Shown here: positions 7,189 through 14,795 of the stretch, in pieces
Layout of the letters: the number at the start of each line of letters is the position of its first letter
How positions within the stretch are numbered: the stretch's first letter is position 1
Assembly (NCBI RefSeq): GCF_003522965.1
Contig: NZ_CP031513.1
Location: 186,001-250,000, forward strand
Source of the DNA: Bombilactobacillus bombi
GTDB taxonomy: Bacteria; Bacillota; Bacilli; Lactobacillales; Lactobacillaceae
Reading direction: 5' to 3'
DNA: 64,000 nt
The notes under the pieces: generated by a model
The model's input: the letters and a program-made list of their open reading frames with translations, nothing else
What the model was told of the DNA's origin: nothing
Databases searched by the model: none
Program-made: the position numbers and the translations under genes

Positions 7189-8535
7189 ATGGCAGATGAT
7201 ATACAAGCAACACCAAGGCATTTATCCCAAAAGCATCATATGACCATCCATTGGAAAGATTCGATTGCTGATGATAATATTTGTGCGACTAAAGCTAGTC
7301 TAAATGAACGCGCTGGTGTAGTTGGCAGAGTAGGAATCATGTTACTGTCTTGTGGTACAGGGGCTTGGCGAGTGCGCGATGCAATGAATGTTGTTGCACG
7401 AGCTTTAAATTTAACCTGTTCTGCAGAAGTAGGTTTATTAACTATTTCTTATACTTGTTTTAGCCAAAATTTAAGTCATTCGCAAATTTTAACTTTACCT
7501 AAAAGTGGTGTAAATACTGATAAGTTAGGACGAATGGAGTCTTTTGTACGTAATTTTGCTCAAGAATGTACGCATTTAACTATTCGCCAAATTCATATTA
7601 AGTTAGATAAAATCCAAAAACGTCCCGGTAACTATAATACATTACAAGCAGCCTTAGCCGCTGCGGTAGCTTGTAGTGCTTTCGTGTTTTTGCTAGGCGG
7701 CGGTTTAGTGGAAATGTTTTGCTGTTTTGTTGGTGCGGGCATTGGCAACTGGGTCCGCAAAGAAATGACCAATCACAGTATTACAATGTTAGCTGATATT
7801 TCTGTGAGTGTAGCAGTAGCCTGTTTGGCATATTTAGCATGTTTTAAATGTTTAGAATTATTTTTTGGCATTTCCTTACAACATGAAGCTGGTTACATCG
7901 GGGCAATGTTATTTGTGATTCCGGGTTTTCCTTTTATTACTAGTATGTTGGACATGTCCAAACTAGACATGAAATCAGGTCTGGAACGCTTAGCTTATGC
8001 GTTAACAATTATTGTTACAGCAACTTTAGTAGGCTGGATAGTTGCTTTAACTGTCCATTTACGGCCCAAAAATTTCTTACCTTTGAATTTGAGTCCCATG
8101 TTGATGTTATTTTTACGATTAATAGCCAGTTTTTTTGGCGTTTATGGTTTTTCAATTATGTTTAATAGTCCACGGAAAATGGCTTTTTGGGCAGGCATTT
8201 TAGGAGCATTAGGTAATACTTTGCGTTTAGAATTGGTTGATTTGACTCATATTCCAGCTGGTACAGCAGCCTTTGCAGGCGCCTTTTTAGCGGGAATTTT
8301 GGCTTCCTTAGTAAACAAAAAACATGGATATCCGCGCATTTCTTTGACAGTACCAGCAATTGTAATTATGATTCCTGGATTATATATTTATCGCGGAGTT
8401 TATAATATTGGCATTAATTCCATTGGAGTTGGTGCTTTATGGTTATCAAAAGCTGCAATGATTATTATGTTTATTCCATTAGGTTTGTTTGTTGCACGTG
8501 TGTTATTAGATAAGAAATGGCGTTATTGCGATTAG
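7189..8535 (+). CDS. ThrE-like threonine/serine exporter family protein
   Basis: This is a 448-residue polytopic protein with the two fused halves of the ThrE family. The N-terminal DUF1212 part has the typical cytosolic region (MLLSCGTGAWRVRDAMNVVARAL) and then five membrane helices; the C-terminal ThrE_2/DUF3815 part has about five more (from LNLSPMLMLFLRL). Family members export small amino acids in exchange for protons; the substrate here is inferred only from the family. The start is uncertain. ATG 7189 has AAGGAAG 11 bp upstream (a little far), while ATG 7147 has almost no ribosome binding site. It stands alone, between two terminators. Confidence 0.8.
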   Translation: MADDIQATPRHLSQKHHMTIHWKDSIADDNICATKASLNERAGVVGRVGIMLLSCGTGAWRVRDAMNVVARALNLTCSAEVGLLTISYTCFSQNLSHSQILTLPKSGVNTDKLGRMESFVRNFAQECTHLTIRQIHIKLDKIQKRPGNYNTLQAALAAAVACSAFVFLLGGGLVEMFCCFVGAGIGNWVRKEMTNHSITMLADISVSVAVACLAYLACFKCLELFFGISLQHEAGYIGAMLFVIPGFPFITSMLDMSKLDMKSGLERLAYALTIIVTATLVGWIVALTVHLRPKNFLPLNLSPMLMLFLRLIASFFGVYGFSIMFNSPRKMAFWAGILGALGNTLRLELVDLTHIPAGTAAFAGAFLAGILASLVNKKHGYPRISLTVPAIVIMIPGLYIYRGVYNIGINSIGVGALWLSKAAMIIMFIPLGLFVARVLLDKKWRYCD

Positions 8536-8561
8536 AAGTGTTTAAAGGCACTTCTTTTTTA
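8534..8561 (+). terminator. Rho-independent terminator
   Basis: AGAAGTG (8534-8540) pairs with CACTTCT (8549-8555), followed by TTTTT, directly after the exporter stop codon. Confidence 0.85.
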
Positions 8562-8610
8562 TTATGTAGACCATAAAATTGCTACATAAATATGTTGGAG
8601 GAATAAAAAT

Positions 8611-9456
8611 TTGCAGTTGAAACAACTAACTTTGATAGGTAAAACAACTCTCACTACAGCAATAATGACTATTGTCTGGTCGCTAATTTCGGAAATGGGA
8701 GGTGAAGTTGTATCAAAAATAAATCATCATTCAGAAAATTGGTCCGTTATCAGTTGTGAGTTACTACTAGAAGGCATTGCCATTTTTTTAATGTGGCTGA
8801 CTTATTATCGACATCCTAAAATTTGGGCTTTTGCTGATCAGCAGTTGCAAAAAAGATACTTATTGGGATTTTTGTTTGGGACGATTTGGTTTGCCTTATC
8901 ATGGTCAATTTGTGTTATTTTAGGAGGTTTTAAAGTTCAATTTATTGGCAAATTTAGTAATTTGGGTTGGTTCATCGTATTTTTGGTAGGTTTTGCTGTG
9001 CAAAGTATGTTTGAAGAATTAATCTGTCGAGGCTATATAATGGGAAAATTTTTAGAATTAAATTTGCCTAAAACAGCAATAATTGTTAATTCACTGTTAT
9101 TTATGTTATTGCACACTGGTAATGATGGCTTTAGTTTACTGGCAGCCTTAGATTTATTATTTTTTGCCTTCGCAATGTCTTTGTTGCGTTTGCAAACTCA
9201 GAGCCTTTGGTTTGTTGGGGCGTTTCATGCAGCATGGAATTTTGCTGAAGGAGTTTTATTTGGAACTGCAGTTTCAGGCACTACGAAACAGGCAATTATA
9301 TTTAATTCAATCAGAATGTCACATAAATCCTTAGTCAATGGTGGTATTTTTGGCGTAGAAAATAGTTTAGTAAGTGTGATTTTAGATGGAATTTTATTAT
9401 TAATTATAGTGGGATATGTTTATTGGCATCACAATTATCAACCAATTGATAGCTGA
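8611..9456 (+). CDS. CPBP-family intramembrane metalloprotease homologue
   Basis: This 281-residue membrane protein has about seven helices and the CPBP (Abi/CAAX-protease) motifs in order: FEELICRGY (Glu-Glu plus Arg) near residue 135, a His in FMLLHTGNDG, and FHAAWNF (motif 3). Relatives include Rce1 and bacteriocin-immunity proteins. In lactobacilli such genes often give self-immunity, but no bacteriocin gene is visible nearby, so the substrate is unknown. The start is TTG at 8611, set by GGAGGA at 8597-8602. It is likely a single-gene transcript; the next gene has its own promoter. Confidence 0.85.
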   Translation: MQLKQLTLIGKTTLTTAIMTIVWSLISEMGGEVVSKINHHSENWSVISCELLLEGIAIFLMWLTYYRHPKIWAFADQQLQKRYLLGFLFGTIWFALSWSICVILGGFKVQFIGKFSNLGWFIVFLVGFAVQSMFEELICRGYIMGKFLELNLPKTAIIVNSLLFMLLHTGNDGFSLLAALDLLFFAFAMSLLRLQTQSLWFVGAFHAAWNFAEGVLFGTAVSGTTKQAIIFNSIRMSHKSLVNGGIFGVENSLVSVILDGILLLIIVGYVYWHHNYQPIDS

Positions 9457-9483
9457 AAAAATTTTATTATTTTTGATTTTTAT

Positions 9484-9525
9484 TATTGTTTTACAATAAT
9501 TAAATATTGAAGTACAATAATTAAA
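9484..9525 (+). promoter_or_regulatory. Promoter with two tandem dyad operators
   Basis: Two 21-bp tandem copies (9484-9504 and 9505-9525) differ at three central bases only. Each contains a perfect dyad: TATTGT-N3-ACAATA (9484-9498) and TATTG-N5-CAATA (9505-9519). A promoter is embedded in them: TTTACA (9490-9495), a 17-bp spacer, and TACAAT (9513-9518). The first dyad covers the -35 and the second the -10, which fits repression by the XRE protein encoded two genes downstream. Confidence 0.7.
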
Positions 9526-9547
9526 ACGTTTAAAGGATGTGATCATT

Positions 9548-10069
9548 TTGAAAGCAATTAATCAAATTACACTTAAATTTTTGGCGATTGTCGTTTTCAT
9601 TGGTGAAATTATGATGCTTATCAGTGGTGCCGGGACATTAGCGACTGGAATTGTTAAACTAATTAATCCCAAGCAAGTGCACATGAATGTGGAAATTTAT
9701 AATCTTCAACTAACTTCTAAATTTTGGCACCAAAATCTCATTGGGTCTATAGGGTTATTAATATTGAGTGTATTACTTGCTATGAGTTTAGCTGTTGGGT
9801 TGGATTCCCTGCGCAAAATCATTCTTAATATTGAGCGCCAACAATATTTTTCGCTTGCTAATTTACGAGCAATTCGCTGGATTCTAGGTGCTAGTAGTAG
9901 TGTGTTGATAATTGAATGTATTTTGCAAATTTACGCAAAATATCAGCATCTACTAGTTACCAGCAATAATATCTGGTTGCCTTTGATAGTTACAGGGATG
10001 ATTTATGTAATTGAGCAATTGTTTGTCCAGGGCTTACAATTGCAGACAGATAATGATTCTTTTATTTAG
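9548..10069 (+). CDS. DUF2975 family membrane protein
   Basis: This 173-residue protein has four hydrophobic helices (about 10-32, 60-82, 105-125 and 140-160) and the DUF2975 pattern with SLRKIILNIERQQYFSLANLRAIRWIL between helices 2 and 3. Function is unknown. DUF2975 proteins are typically encoded just before a small XRE regulator, as here (9 bp gap), and the pair is thought to form a regulatory unit in which the membrane protein may control the repressor. TTG 9548 is preferred to GTG 9539 because the long ribosome binding site AAAGGATGTGATC overlaps the latter. Confidence 0.78.
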   Translation: MKAINQITLKFLAIVVFIGEIMMLISGAGTLATGIVKLINPKQVHMNVEIYNLQLTSKFWHQNLIGSIGLLILSVLLAMSLAVGLDSLRKIILNIERQQYFSLANLRAIRWILGASSSVLIIECILQIYAKYQHLLVTSNNIWLPLIVTGMIYVIEQLFVQGLQLQTDNDSFI

Positions 10070-10078
10070 GTAGGCAAA

Positions 10079-10303
10079 ATGATTAAAATCAATTTAGCAA
10101 AAGTAATGTTAGATAAACGAATATCTTCGAAAGAATTAGCTCAACAAATTGGTATTACTCCAGCTAATTTATCAATCTTAAAAACCGGGAAGGCACATGG
10201 TGTCAGATTTGCCACCCTAGAAAAAATTTGTGCAGTTTTACAATGCCAACCCGGAGATATATTGGAATATGTGAATGAAACTCAAAAACCGCATAAAAGC
10301 TAG
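10079..10303 (+). CDS. Small XRE-family regulator (YozG-like)
   Basis: This is a 74-residue protein that is essentially one Cro-type helix-turn-helix: LDKRISSKELAQQIGITPANLSILKTGKAHGVRFATLEKICAVLQCQPGDILEY. It matches the YozG family, which accompanies DUF2975 proteins. It probably represses its own operon through the twin dyads at 9484-9519. TAGGTAGG precedes the ATG. The stop codon lies inside the terminator hairpin. Nothing in the sequence shows the inducing signal. Confidence 0.85.
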   Translation: MIKINLAKVMLDKRISSKELAQQIGITPANLSILKTGKAHGVRFATLEKICAVLQCQPGDILEYVNETQKPHKS

Positions 10304-10332
10304 TTTAATTTACTAGTTTTATGCGGTTTTAA
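10285..10332. terminator. Bidirectional terminator between convergent genes
   Basis: AAAACCGCATAAAA...CTAGT (10285-10304) pairs with ACTAGTTTTATGCGGTTTT (10312-10330), about 19 bp with a one-base bulge. It has T runs on both strands, as expected between the XRE gene and the convergent amidohydrolase. Confidence 0.85.
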
Positions 10333-10347
10333 ATTAGAAGATTGAAG

Positions 10348-11523
10348 TCAAGCTTTTAAAAAGTTGAGCACGCTAGCAACTTCAGCTTTCACTCCATTAA
10401 TTAAGGAACTTTCATCAATAATAAATTTAGGACTGTGATTAGAATATGGATAGCCTTCGGCTTCATCCCCGCCACCTAACAAAAAGAAACAAACTGGAGC
10501 TACTTTGGCATAAGCAGAAAAATCTTCACTGGCACTCATCATTTGACCTTGAGGAACCATTGCAGCTGGTAAAACGTCGAGGGCACTCGCTTTAACCAAT
10601 TGACTTAACTGCCCATCATTAATAACGGCAGCATAAGCAAATTGATAATTTAAGTCGTAACTAGCACCATATGTGTCACAAGTATTGTGGATGATTTTTT
10701 TAATTCTTTGTGCGATAGCTTGACGAGTATCTTCACTAATAGTTCTCACTGAACCACCAATAAAGGCAGTGTCTGGTAAAACATTAACTGCGACTCCTGA
10801 TTGAAATTGGCCTACAGTTACTACGTTTAAATCTTTTGGTGGGGTAAAACGCGAAGTAATTGTATGCAATTGATTGACAATTTCTGCACCGATAGTAATA
10901 GGATCAATTCCTTCTTGGGGCATCGATCCATGACTTCCACGTCCTTGGATAGTAACTTCAAAGGCATCAGCTCCTGTTGTGGCAGCTCCTTCAGTGACAA
11001 TATTAATACTGCCGGCCTTTAAGCCAGTCATGATGTGTAACCCAATCACAGCGTCTATATCATGCAGTTGGCCGCTAACTACAATTTCACGAGCTCCTCC
11101 TGGGACTTGTTCTTCTGCATGTTGAAAGATAACTTGAACAGTTCCATGTAATTGATCACGTAAATCATTTAAAACTTTAGTTGTGGCTAACAAAATAGCT
11201 GCGTGGGTGTCATGACCGCAAGCTTGCATAACCCCTTGATTTTGAGACTTAAAAGCTAAATCTGTTTCCTCTGTTACGGGCAATCCATCAATATCCGCCC
11301 GAATGAGGATTTTTTTACCCGGATATTGACCAACAATTGTTCCTAAAACACTAGTTGGAGTAGGTTGCGTTATCTTAATATCACCAAATGATTTTAAAAT
11401 ATCAATGATATAGTTACTAGTTTTAACTTCTTTAAAAGATAATTCTGGATATTCATGAAAATGCCGCCGCCAGTTAATCATTTCTAATTGGGGAATGAGC
11501 TGAAACCAAGTTTTTTCTTGCAT
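10348..11523 (-). CDS. M20-family amidohydrolase/peptidase
   Basis: This is a 391-residue cytosolic enzyme of the M20D group (hippurate hydrolase, N-acetyl amino acid deacetylase, IAA-amino acid hydrolase relatives). It hydrolyses an amide bond of an acylated amino acid or dipeptide-like substrate using two metal ions. Motifs seen: LIRADIDGLPV, the metal site CGHDTHAAILL, HAEEQVPGGAREI, and GLHIM. The dimerisation domain occupies about 180-290, and the last metal His is in NHSPKF near the C-terminus. It follows a second amidohydrolase by 12 bp in the same direction, so the two form an operon. The precise substrate cannot be assigned. Confidence 0.85.
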   Translation of the reverse strand: MQEKTWFQLIPQLEMINWRRHFHEYPELSFKEVKTSNYIIDILKSFGDIKITQPTPTSVLGTIVGQYPGKKILIRADIDGLPVTEETDLAFKSQNQGVMQACGHDTHAAILLATTKVLNDLRDQLHGTVQVIFQHAEEQVPGGAREIVVSGQLHDIDAVIGLHIMTGLKAGSINIVTEGAATTGADAFEVTIQGRGSHGSMPQEGIDPITIGAEIVNQLHTITSRFTPPKDLNVVTVGQFQSGVAVNVLPDTAFIGGSVRTISEDTRQAIAQRIKKIIHNTCDTYGASYDLNYQFAYAAVINDGQLSQLVKASALDVLPAAMVPQGQMMSASEDFSAYAKVAPVCFFLLGGGDEAEGYPYSNHSPKFIIDESSLINGVKAEVASVLNFLKA

Positions 11524-11535
11524 GTTAGGCTCCTT

Positions 11536-12726
11536 TTAATAGACTTGCTTTCCTTTTTTGTAAACAGCTTTATCAGCTTGCTGCATAGCTTTGATATCAG
11601 TGAGTGGATTTTGATCTAAGACTAAAAAGTCAGCATATTTATTTGGTTCTAAAGTGCCGTATTCGTGATCAATTTTCATTAATTTGGCTGAATTTTGCGA
11701 TGAAGTCAATAACGCTTCGTATTCACTAAATCCGTGTTCAACCATTAATTGTAATTCTACTGGAGTCATCGAAAAATCATTAAATGGTGTTCCAGCATCT
11801 GTGCCTAAAGTGACTGCCACTCCACGTTCATGGGCATGAGCTATATTTTGACATAAATCATCTAAAGCGTCTGCTGCTTTTTTAATTTCCCAATCTGGTA
11901 AAATGCCATGTCCATATTCTGGTATGGCCCAATCAGCAACAATTGTTGGTGTTAAATAGGTTCCTTGTCGGAGCATCATGTCAATTTCTTCATCATTTAC
12001 ATAAAATCCATGCTCAATTGAATCGACTCCTGCTTTAATAGCATTGAGAATCCCTGGGTTACCTTCAGCGTGAGCAGCTACAATATTACCTTTATGATGA
12101 GCTTCTTCAACAGCAGCTTCAATTTCGGCTGTACTCAATTGAGGATCATTCATAAAATCATTCTTAGTCATTACGCCACCTGTAGCCATGACTTTAATTG
12201 CTTTCGAGCCGATTTTTTGACCCTGACGGACAGCTTTGCGCATTTCGTCAGGGGAGTCGACTAAATGACCGAAGTTAGCAAAATCACCATGTCCGCCAGT
12301 CATGGAATAAGGACGTCCAGAGGGCATAATTTCGGGTGCTTGTTGGATTTGGCCTTCAGCAATTAAATGGCTCAAAGTGATATCGATATCATAAGTACTA
12401 CCACACTCACGAATATAAGTGACACCAGATTTCAGCAAAGTATGCAAATTATCTATTGCATGTACGGTAGAAGAGATAACATTAGCGGCCGTTCCGCCAT
12501 CACCAGTATTGGGATCCATTGTAATATGCGTATGACAATTAATGAGTCCAGGTACAATGTATTTGCCATTCAAACTGACATTTTGGTCAGCGGTGGGTTG
12601 CTTTTGGTTTCCACAATCGATAATTTTACCAGTTTGGTCATCAACTAACATCCAAGCATTAGTTTTTAAAGCTTCATTTTTACCATCAAACAGTGCAAAG
12701 TCAGAAAAAAGGGTTGTCGTCATCAT
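11536..12726 (-). CDS. Metal-dependent amidohydrolase (prolidase-like)
   Basis: This 396-residue protein belongs to the amidohydrolase superfamily, near imidazolonepropionase-like enzymes and the zinc-dependent Xaa-Pro/Xaa-Arg dipeptidases. It shows the N-terminal HxH in INCHTHITMD, a Lys in IKVMATGGVM that would be the carbamylated metal bridge, VAAHAEGN and SIEHGFY for the next two metal His residues, and LGTDAGTPF with the catalytic Asp. AAGGAGA precedes two adjacent ATG codons (12726 and 12723); the first is used. It leads a two-gene operon with the M20 enzyme and is divergent from a transporter. A joint role in taking up and cleaving a peptide-like compound is inference. Confidence 0.82.
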   Translation of the reverse strand: MMTTTLFSDFALFDGKNEALKTNAWMLVDDQTGKIIDCGNQKQPTADQNVSLNGKYIVPGLINCHTHITMDPNTGDGGTAANVISSTVHAIDNLHTLLKSGVTYIRECGSTYDIDITLSHLIAEGQIQQAPEIMPSGRPYSMTGGHGDFANFGHLVDSPDEMRKAVRQGQKIGSKAIKVMATGGVMTKNDFMNDPQLSTAEIEAAVEEAHHKGNIVAAHAEGNPGILNAIKAGVDSIEHGFYVNDEEIDMMLRQGTYLTPTIVADWAIPEYGHGILPDWEIKKAADALDDLCQNIAHAHERGVAVTLGTDAGTPFNDFSMTPVELQLMVEHGFSEYEALLTSSQNSAKLMKIDHEYGTLEPNKYADFLVLDQNPLTDIKAMQQADKAVYKKGKQVY

Positions 12727-12764
12727 CAAAATCTCCTTGTATTAAATCTTTTTAATTGAATATT

Positions 12765-12793
12765 ATAATAATGATTATTAAGTTTGAAGTCAA
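12765..12793 (-). promoter_or_regulatory. Promoter of the amidohydrolase operon
   Basis: On the minus strand TTGACT (12793-12788) and TATTAT (12770-12765) are separated by exactly 17 bp. The start site would fall about 35 bp before the gene. Confidence 0.65.
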
Positions 12794-12811
12794 ATTAATT
12801 TCAAATAAGTG

Positions 12812-12840
12812 TTGACTAACATGAAAAACATCTGTATTAT
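12812..12840 (+). promoter_or_regulatory. Promoter of the transporter gene
   Basis: TTGACT (12812-12817), a 17-bp spacer and TATTAT (12835-12840) point towards the transporter. The hexamers are identical to those of the divergent promoter 19 bp away, which suggests balanced expression. Confidence 0.7.
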
Positions 12841-12885
12841 TACGTTAAATTTTTCTAATAAATGTTAATGATAAGGGGTAGGCCA

Positions 12886-14070
12886 ATGCAATTTATTATC
12901 GCGTTTTTAATAGTTATGGTCTTTATGATGATAGGAGAATGGGTTTCATCAATCACTCATGCCTATATTCCTTCAGTTTTTGTTACAGCAGTTTTATTTG
13001 TTTTAGGATTTTGGACTATTTTGCCAAAAAATATTGTAGCTTCTGCGTCATTTGGGACCAATTTTAGTTCCATCTGCGTTGGCTTATTATTAGTCCATCT
13101 GGGAACTTTAATGAGTTTAAAGGAATTATTGCAACAATGGCGGGCAGTTTGTATAGCCTTATTAGGTGTAGTAGGAACTTTAGTTTTAACATTAACAGTT
13201 GGTACTTGGATTTTTAATTGGCACACAGTAGTAGCTGCGGTACCACCTTTAACTGGAGGATTAGTATCAGCATTACTCATGTCTAACGGACTCAAAGCAC
13301 AAGGAATTCAGTCTTTAGTTGCTTTGCCAGTTTCAATGTTTGTTTTTCATTCATTAGTTGGTTATCCTTTGACTTCTTGGCTTTTAAAGAAGGAAGGTCG
13401 AAGATTAGTTACAGAATTCAACCAATTACCAGCCATTGAGCAAGAAGTAGTTCCAGACAATCAGGATGATAATGCTCATATGGACAAGGACTTATTTAAG
13501 AAATTACCAACAAAGTATAAAACAGCGGCTTTTACGTTGGTGAAAGTAGCCTTAGTTGCATTATTGAGTAGCTGGATTTCTAGTTTGACACATGGGAATT
13601 TGAATTCAAATGTTATTTGTTTAATTTTAGGAGTTATAGCGCACCAAGTTGGTTTTTTAGAAACTAATGTTTTGAACAAGGCGGGAGTTTATAACTGGTT
13701 AATTTATGGTTTGTTAGCGTACATTTTTGCACAATTAAGTATTACTACTCCTCAACAAATGGGCGGTATCGTAATTCAGATTGTTGTTCTGATTGCATTA
13801 GGCTTGTTAGGGATGTTTATTGCTTCGAGTCTATTAGCTAAACCTTTTAAAATGACTTGGCAGATGGCTTACGCTTGTTCATTGACTTCGTTGTTTGGTT
13901 ATCCTGCAGATTACATTTTAACTTCAGAAATCTCTCATGAAGTCGCTAATAACAAAGAAGAAGAGAACTATTTATTAGCAAATATGATGCCTAAGATGTT
14001 AGTTGGTGGCTTTGCCACAGTTTCGGTAGCTTCAATCATTATTGCTTCAGTTTTCTTGAAATTATTATAG
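12886..14070 (+). CDS. Polytopic membrane transporter, family unassigned
   Basis: This 394-residue protein has about ten to eleven hydrophobic helices and a hydrophilic middle loop (about 180-215, with an acidic run around DNQDDNAHMDKD). The two halves look like a duplication: PLTGGLVSALL in the first half corresponds in place to SLTSLFGYPADY in the second, as in GltS-like or 2-hydroxycarboxylate-type carriers with inverted repeats. I do not recognise the family with certainty. ATG 12886 is set by AAGGGG 7 bp upstream. It is divergent from the two amidohydrolases, so it could import their substrate. Confidence 0.75.
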   Translation: MQFIIAFLIVMVFMMIGEWVSSITHAYIPSVFVTAVLFVLGFWTILPKNIVASASFGTNFSSICVGLLLVHLGTLMSLKELLQQWRAVCIALLGVVGTLVLTLTVGTWIFNWHTVVAAVPPLTGGLVSALLMSNGLKAQGIQSLVALPVSMFVFHSLVGYPLTSWLLKKEGRRLVTEFNQLPAIEQEVVPDNQDDNAHMDKDLFKKLPTKYKTAAFTLVKVALVALLSSWISSLTHGNLNSNVICLILGVIAHQVGFLETNVLNKAGVYNWLIYGLLAYIFAQLSITTPQQMGGIVIQIVVLIALGLLGMFIASSLLAKPFKMTWQMAYACSLTSLFGYPADYILTSEISHEVANNKEEENYLLANMMPKMLVGGFATVSVASIIIASVFLKLL

Positions 14071-14085
14071 ATTGATTAAAGTGAG

Positions 14086-14116
14086 CTAGAACAAATTTTT
14101 TGTTCTAGTTTTTTTT
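14086..14116 (+). terminator. Rho-independent terminator
   Basis: CTAGAACAAA (14086-14095) pairs with TTTGTTCTAG (14099-14108), followed by eight T, after the transporter gene. Confidence 0.88.
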
Positions 14117-14125
14117 GATGTAAAA

Positions 14126-14154
14126 TTGACACCGTGTCACTTTAATGCTATGTT
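14126..14154 (+). promoter_or_regulatory. hrt promoter with palindromic operator
   Basis: TTGACA (14126-14131), a 17-bp spacer and TATGTT (14149-14154) form a good promoter. A perfect dyad TGACAC-C-GTGTCA (14127-14139) overlaps the -35. It matches the lactococcal HrtR operator core as I recall it (TGACAC, one base, GTGTCA). Confidence 0.75.
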
Positions 14155-14190
14155 AAATTTTGACCAATAAGTTATCAAAGGAGAAACTTT

Positions 14191-14793
14191 ATGCCAAGTT
14201 CAACTTTTACTAATCTTAAACCAGAAAAAAGGCAACGTATATTCCAAGCTTTATTGACAGAATTTTCCCAATATCCATTGTCCCAATCACAGGTGGCACG
14301 GATTGTGAAACAGGCAGATATTGCTCGGGGGTCTTTTTACAAATATTTTACTAATCTCCTTGATGCTTATCAGTACGTCTTGCAGCAATCTATCTTTCAG
14401 TTACATACCAAACTTGCTCAAAAATTAACCGTCGATAATCAAGACACTATTGCTAATTTTTATCATTATACTGTGGAATTTGCTCATCAATTAAAAACTT
14501 CTCAATATAAAGATTTTTATCGTTTATTTTGGCAAGAAAATCAATATTATTTACAGTCACATGCAGCTATTGAAATGACTAATTTTAAATTTTTTCAGCA
14601 TCTAACTTTGAAGGTGGCTAATCAGGCAATTAAAAATCCCCGACAAAATCAGGTAATTATCCAATTGTTAAGACAAGTTAGTCATGAGGCAATTAAAGAG
14701 ATTCTCAGTGGGAAAGATGAAGAACAAGTATTACAAAATTTAAAAATAATTCTCAAAGTAATTAGTGCTGGTCTCCAGCAAGAAGAGGGATAA
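14191..14793 (+). CDS. hrtR: TetR-family heme-responsive repressor
   Basis: This 200-residue protein has a TetR-type N-terminal helix-turn-helix (SQSQVARIVKQADIARGSFYKYFTNLLDAYQYVL) and an all-helical ligand domain. In Lactococcus lactis, HrtR binds heme and releases the hrtRBA promoter. The gene order here (regulator, permease, ATPase) is the same, and the operator-like dyad in the promoter fits. GGAGAAAC precedes the ATG. The permease starts 2 bp after the stop. Heme binding itself cannot be read from the sequence. If the operator is coincidental this would be a generic TetR regulator of an ABC exporter. Confidence 0.72.
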   Translation: MPSSTFTNLKPEKRQRIFQALLTEFSQYPLSQSQVARIVKQADIARGSFYKYFTNLLDAYQYVLQQSIFQLHTKLAQKLTVDNQDTIANFYHYTVEFAHQLKTSQYKDFYRLFWQENQYYLQSHAAIEMTNFKFFQHLTLKVANQAIKNPRQNQVIIQLLRQVSHEAIKEILSGKDEEQVLQNLKIILKVISAGLQQEEG

Positions 14794-14795
14794 AT

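Noticed and set aside
9521-9534. cre-like TTAAAACGTTTAAA before the DUF2975 gene
   Set aside because: It lacks the conserved G and C near the ends. The AT-rich palindrome is better explained as flanking the 21-bp repeats.
8611-10303. Bacteriocin locus around the CPBP protein
   Set aside because: No small double-glycine leader peptide, C39 transporter or lanthipeptide gene is visible nearby.
12070-12745. Plus-strand reading frames inside the amidohydrolase gene
   Set aside because: They are antisense to a well-supported enzyme and show no recognisable protein features.
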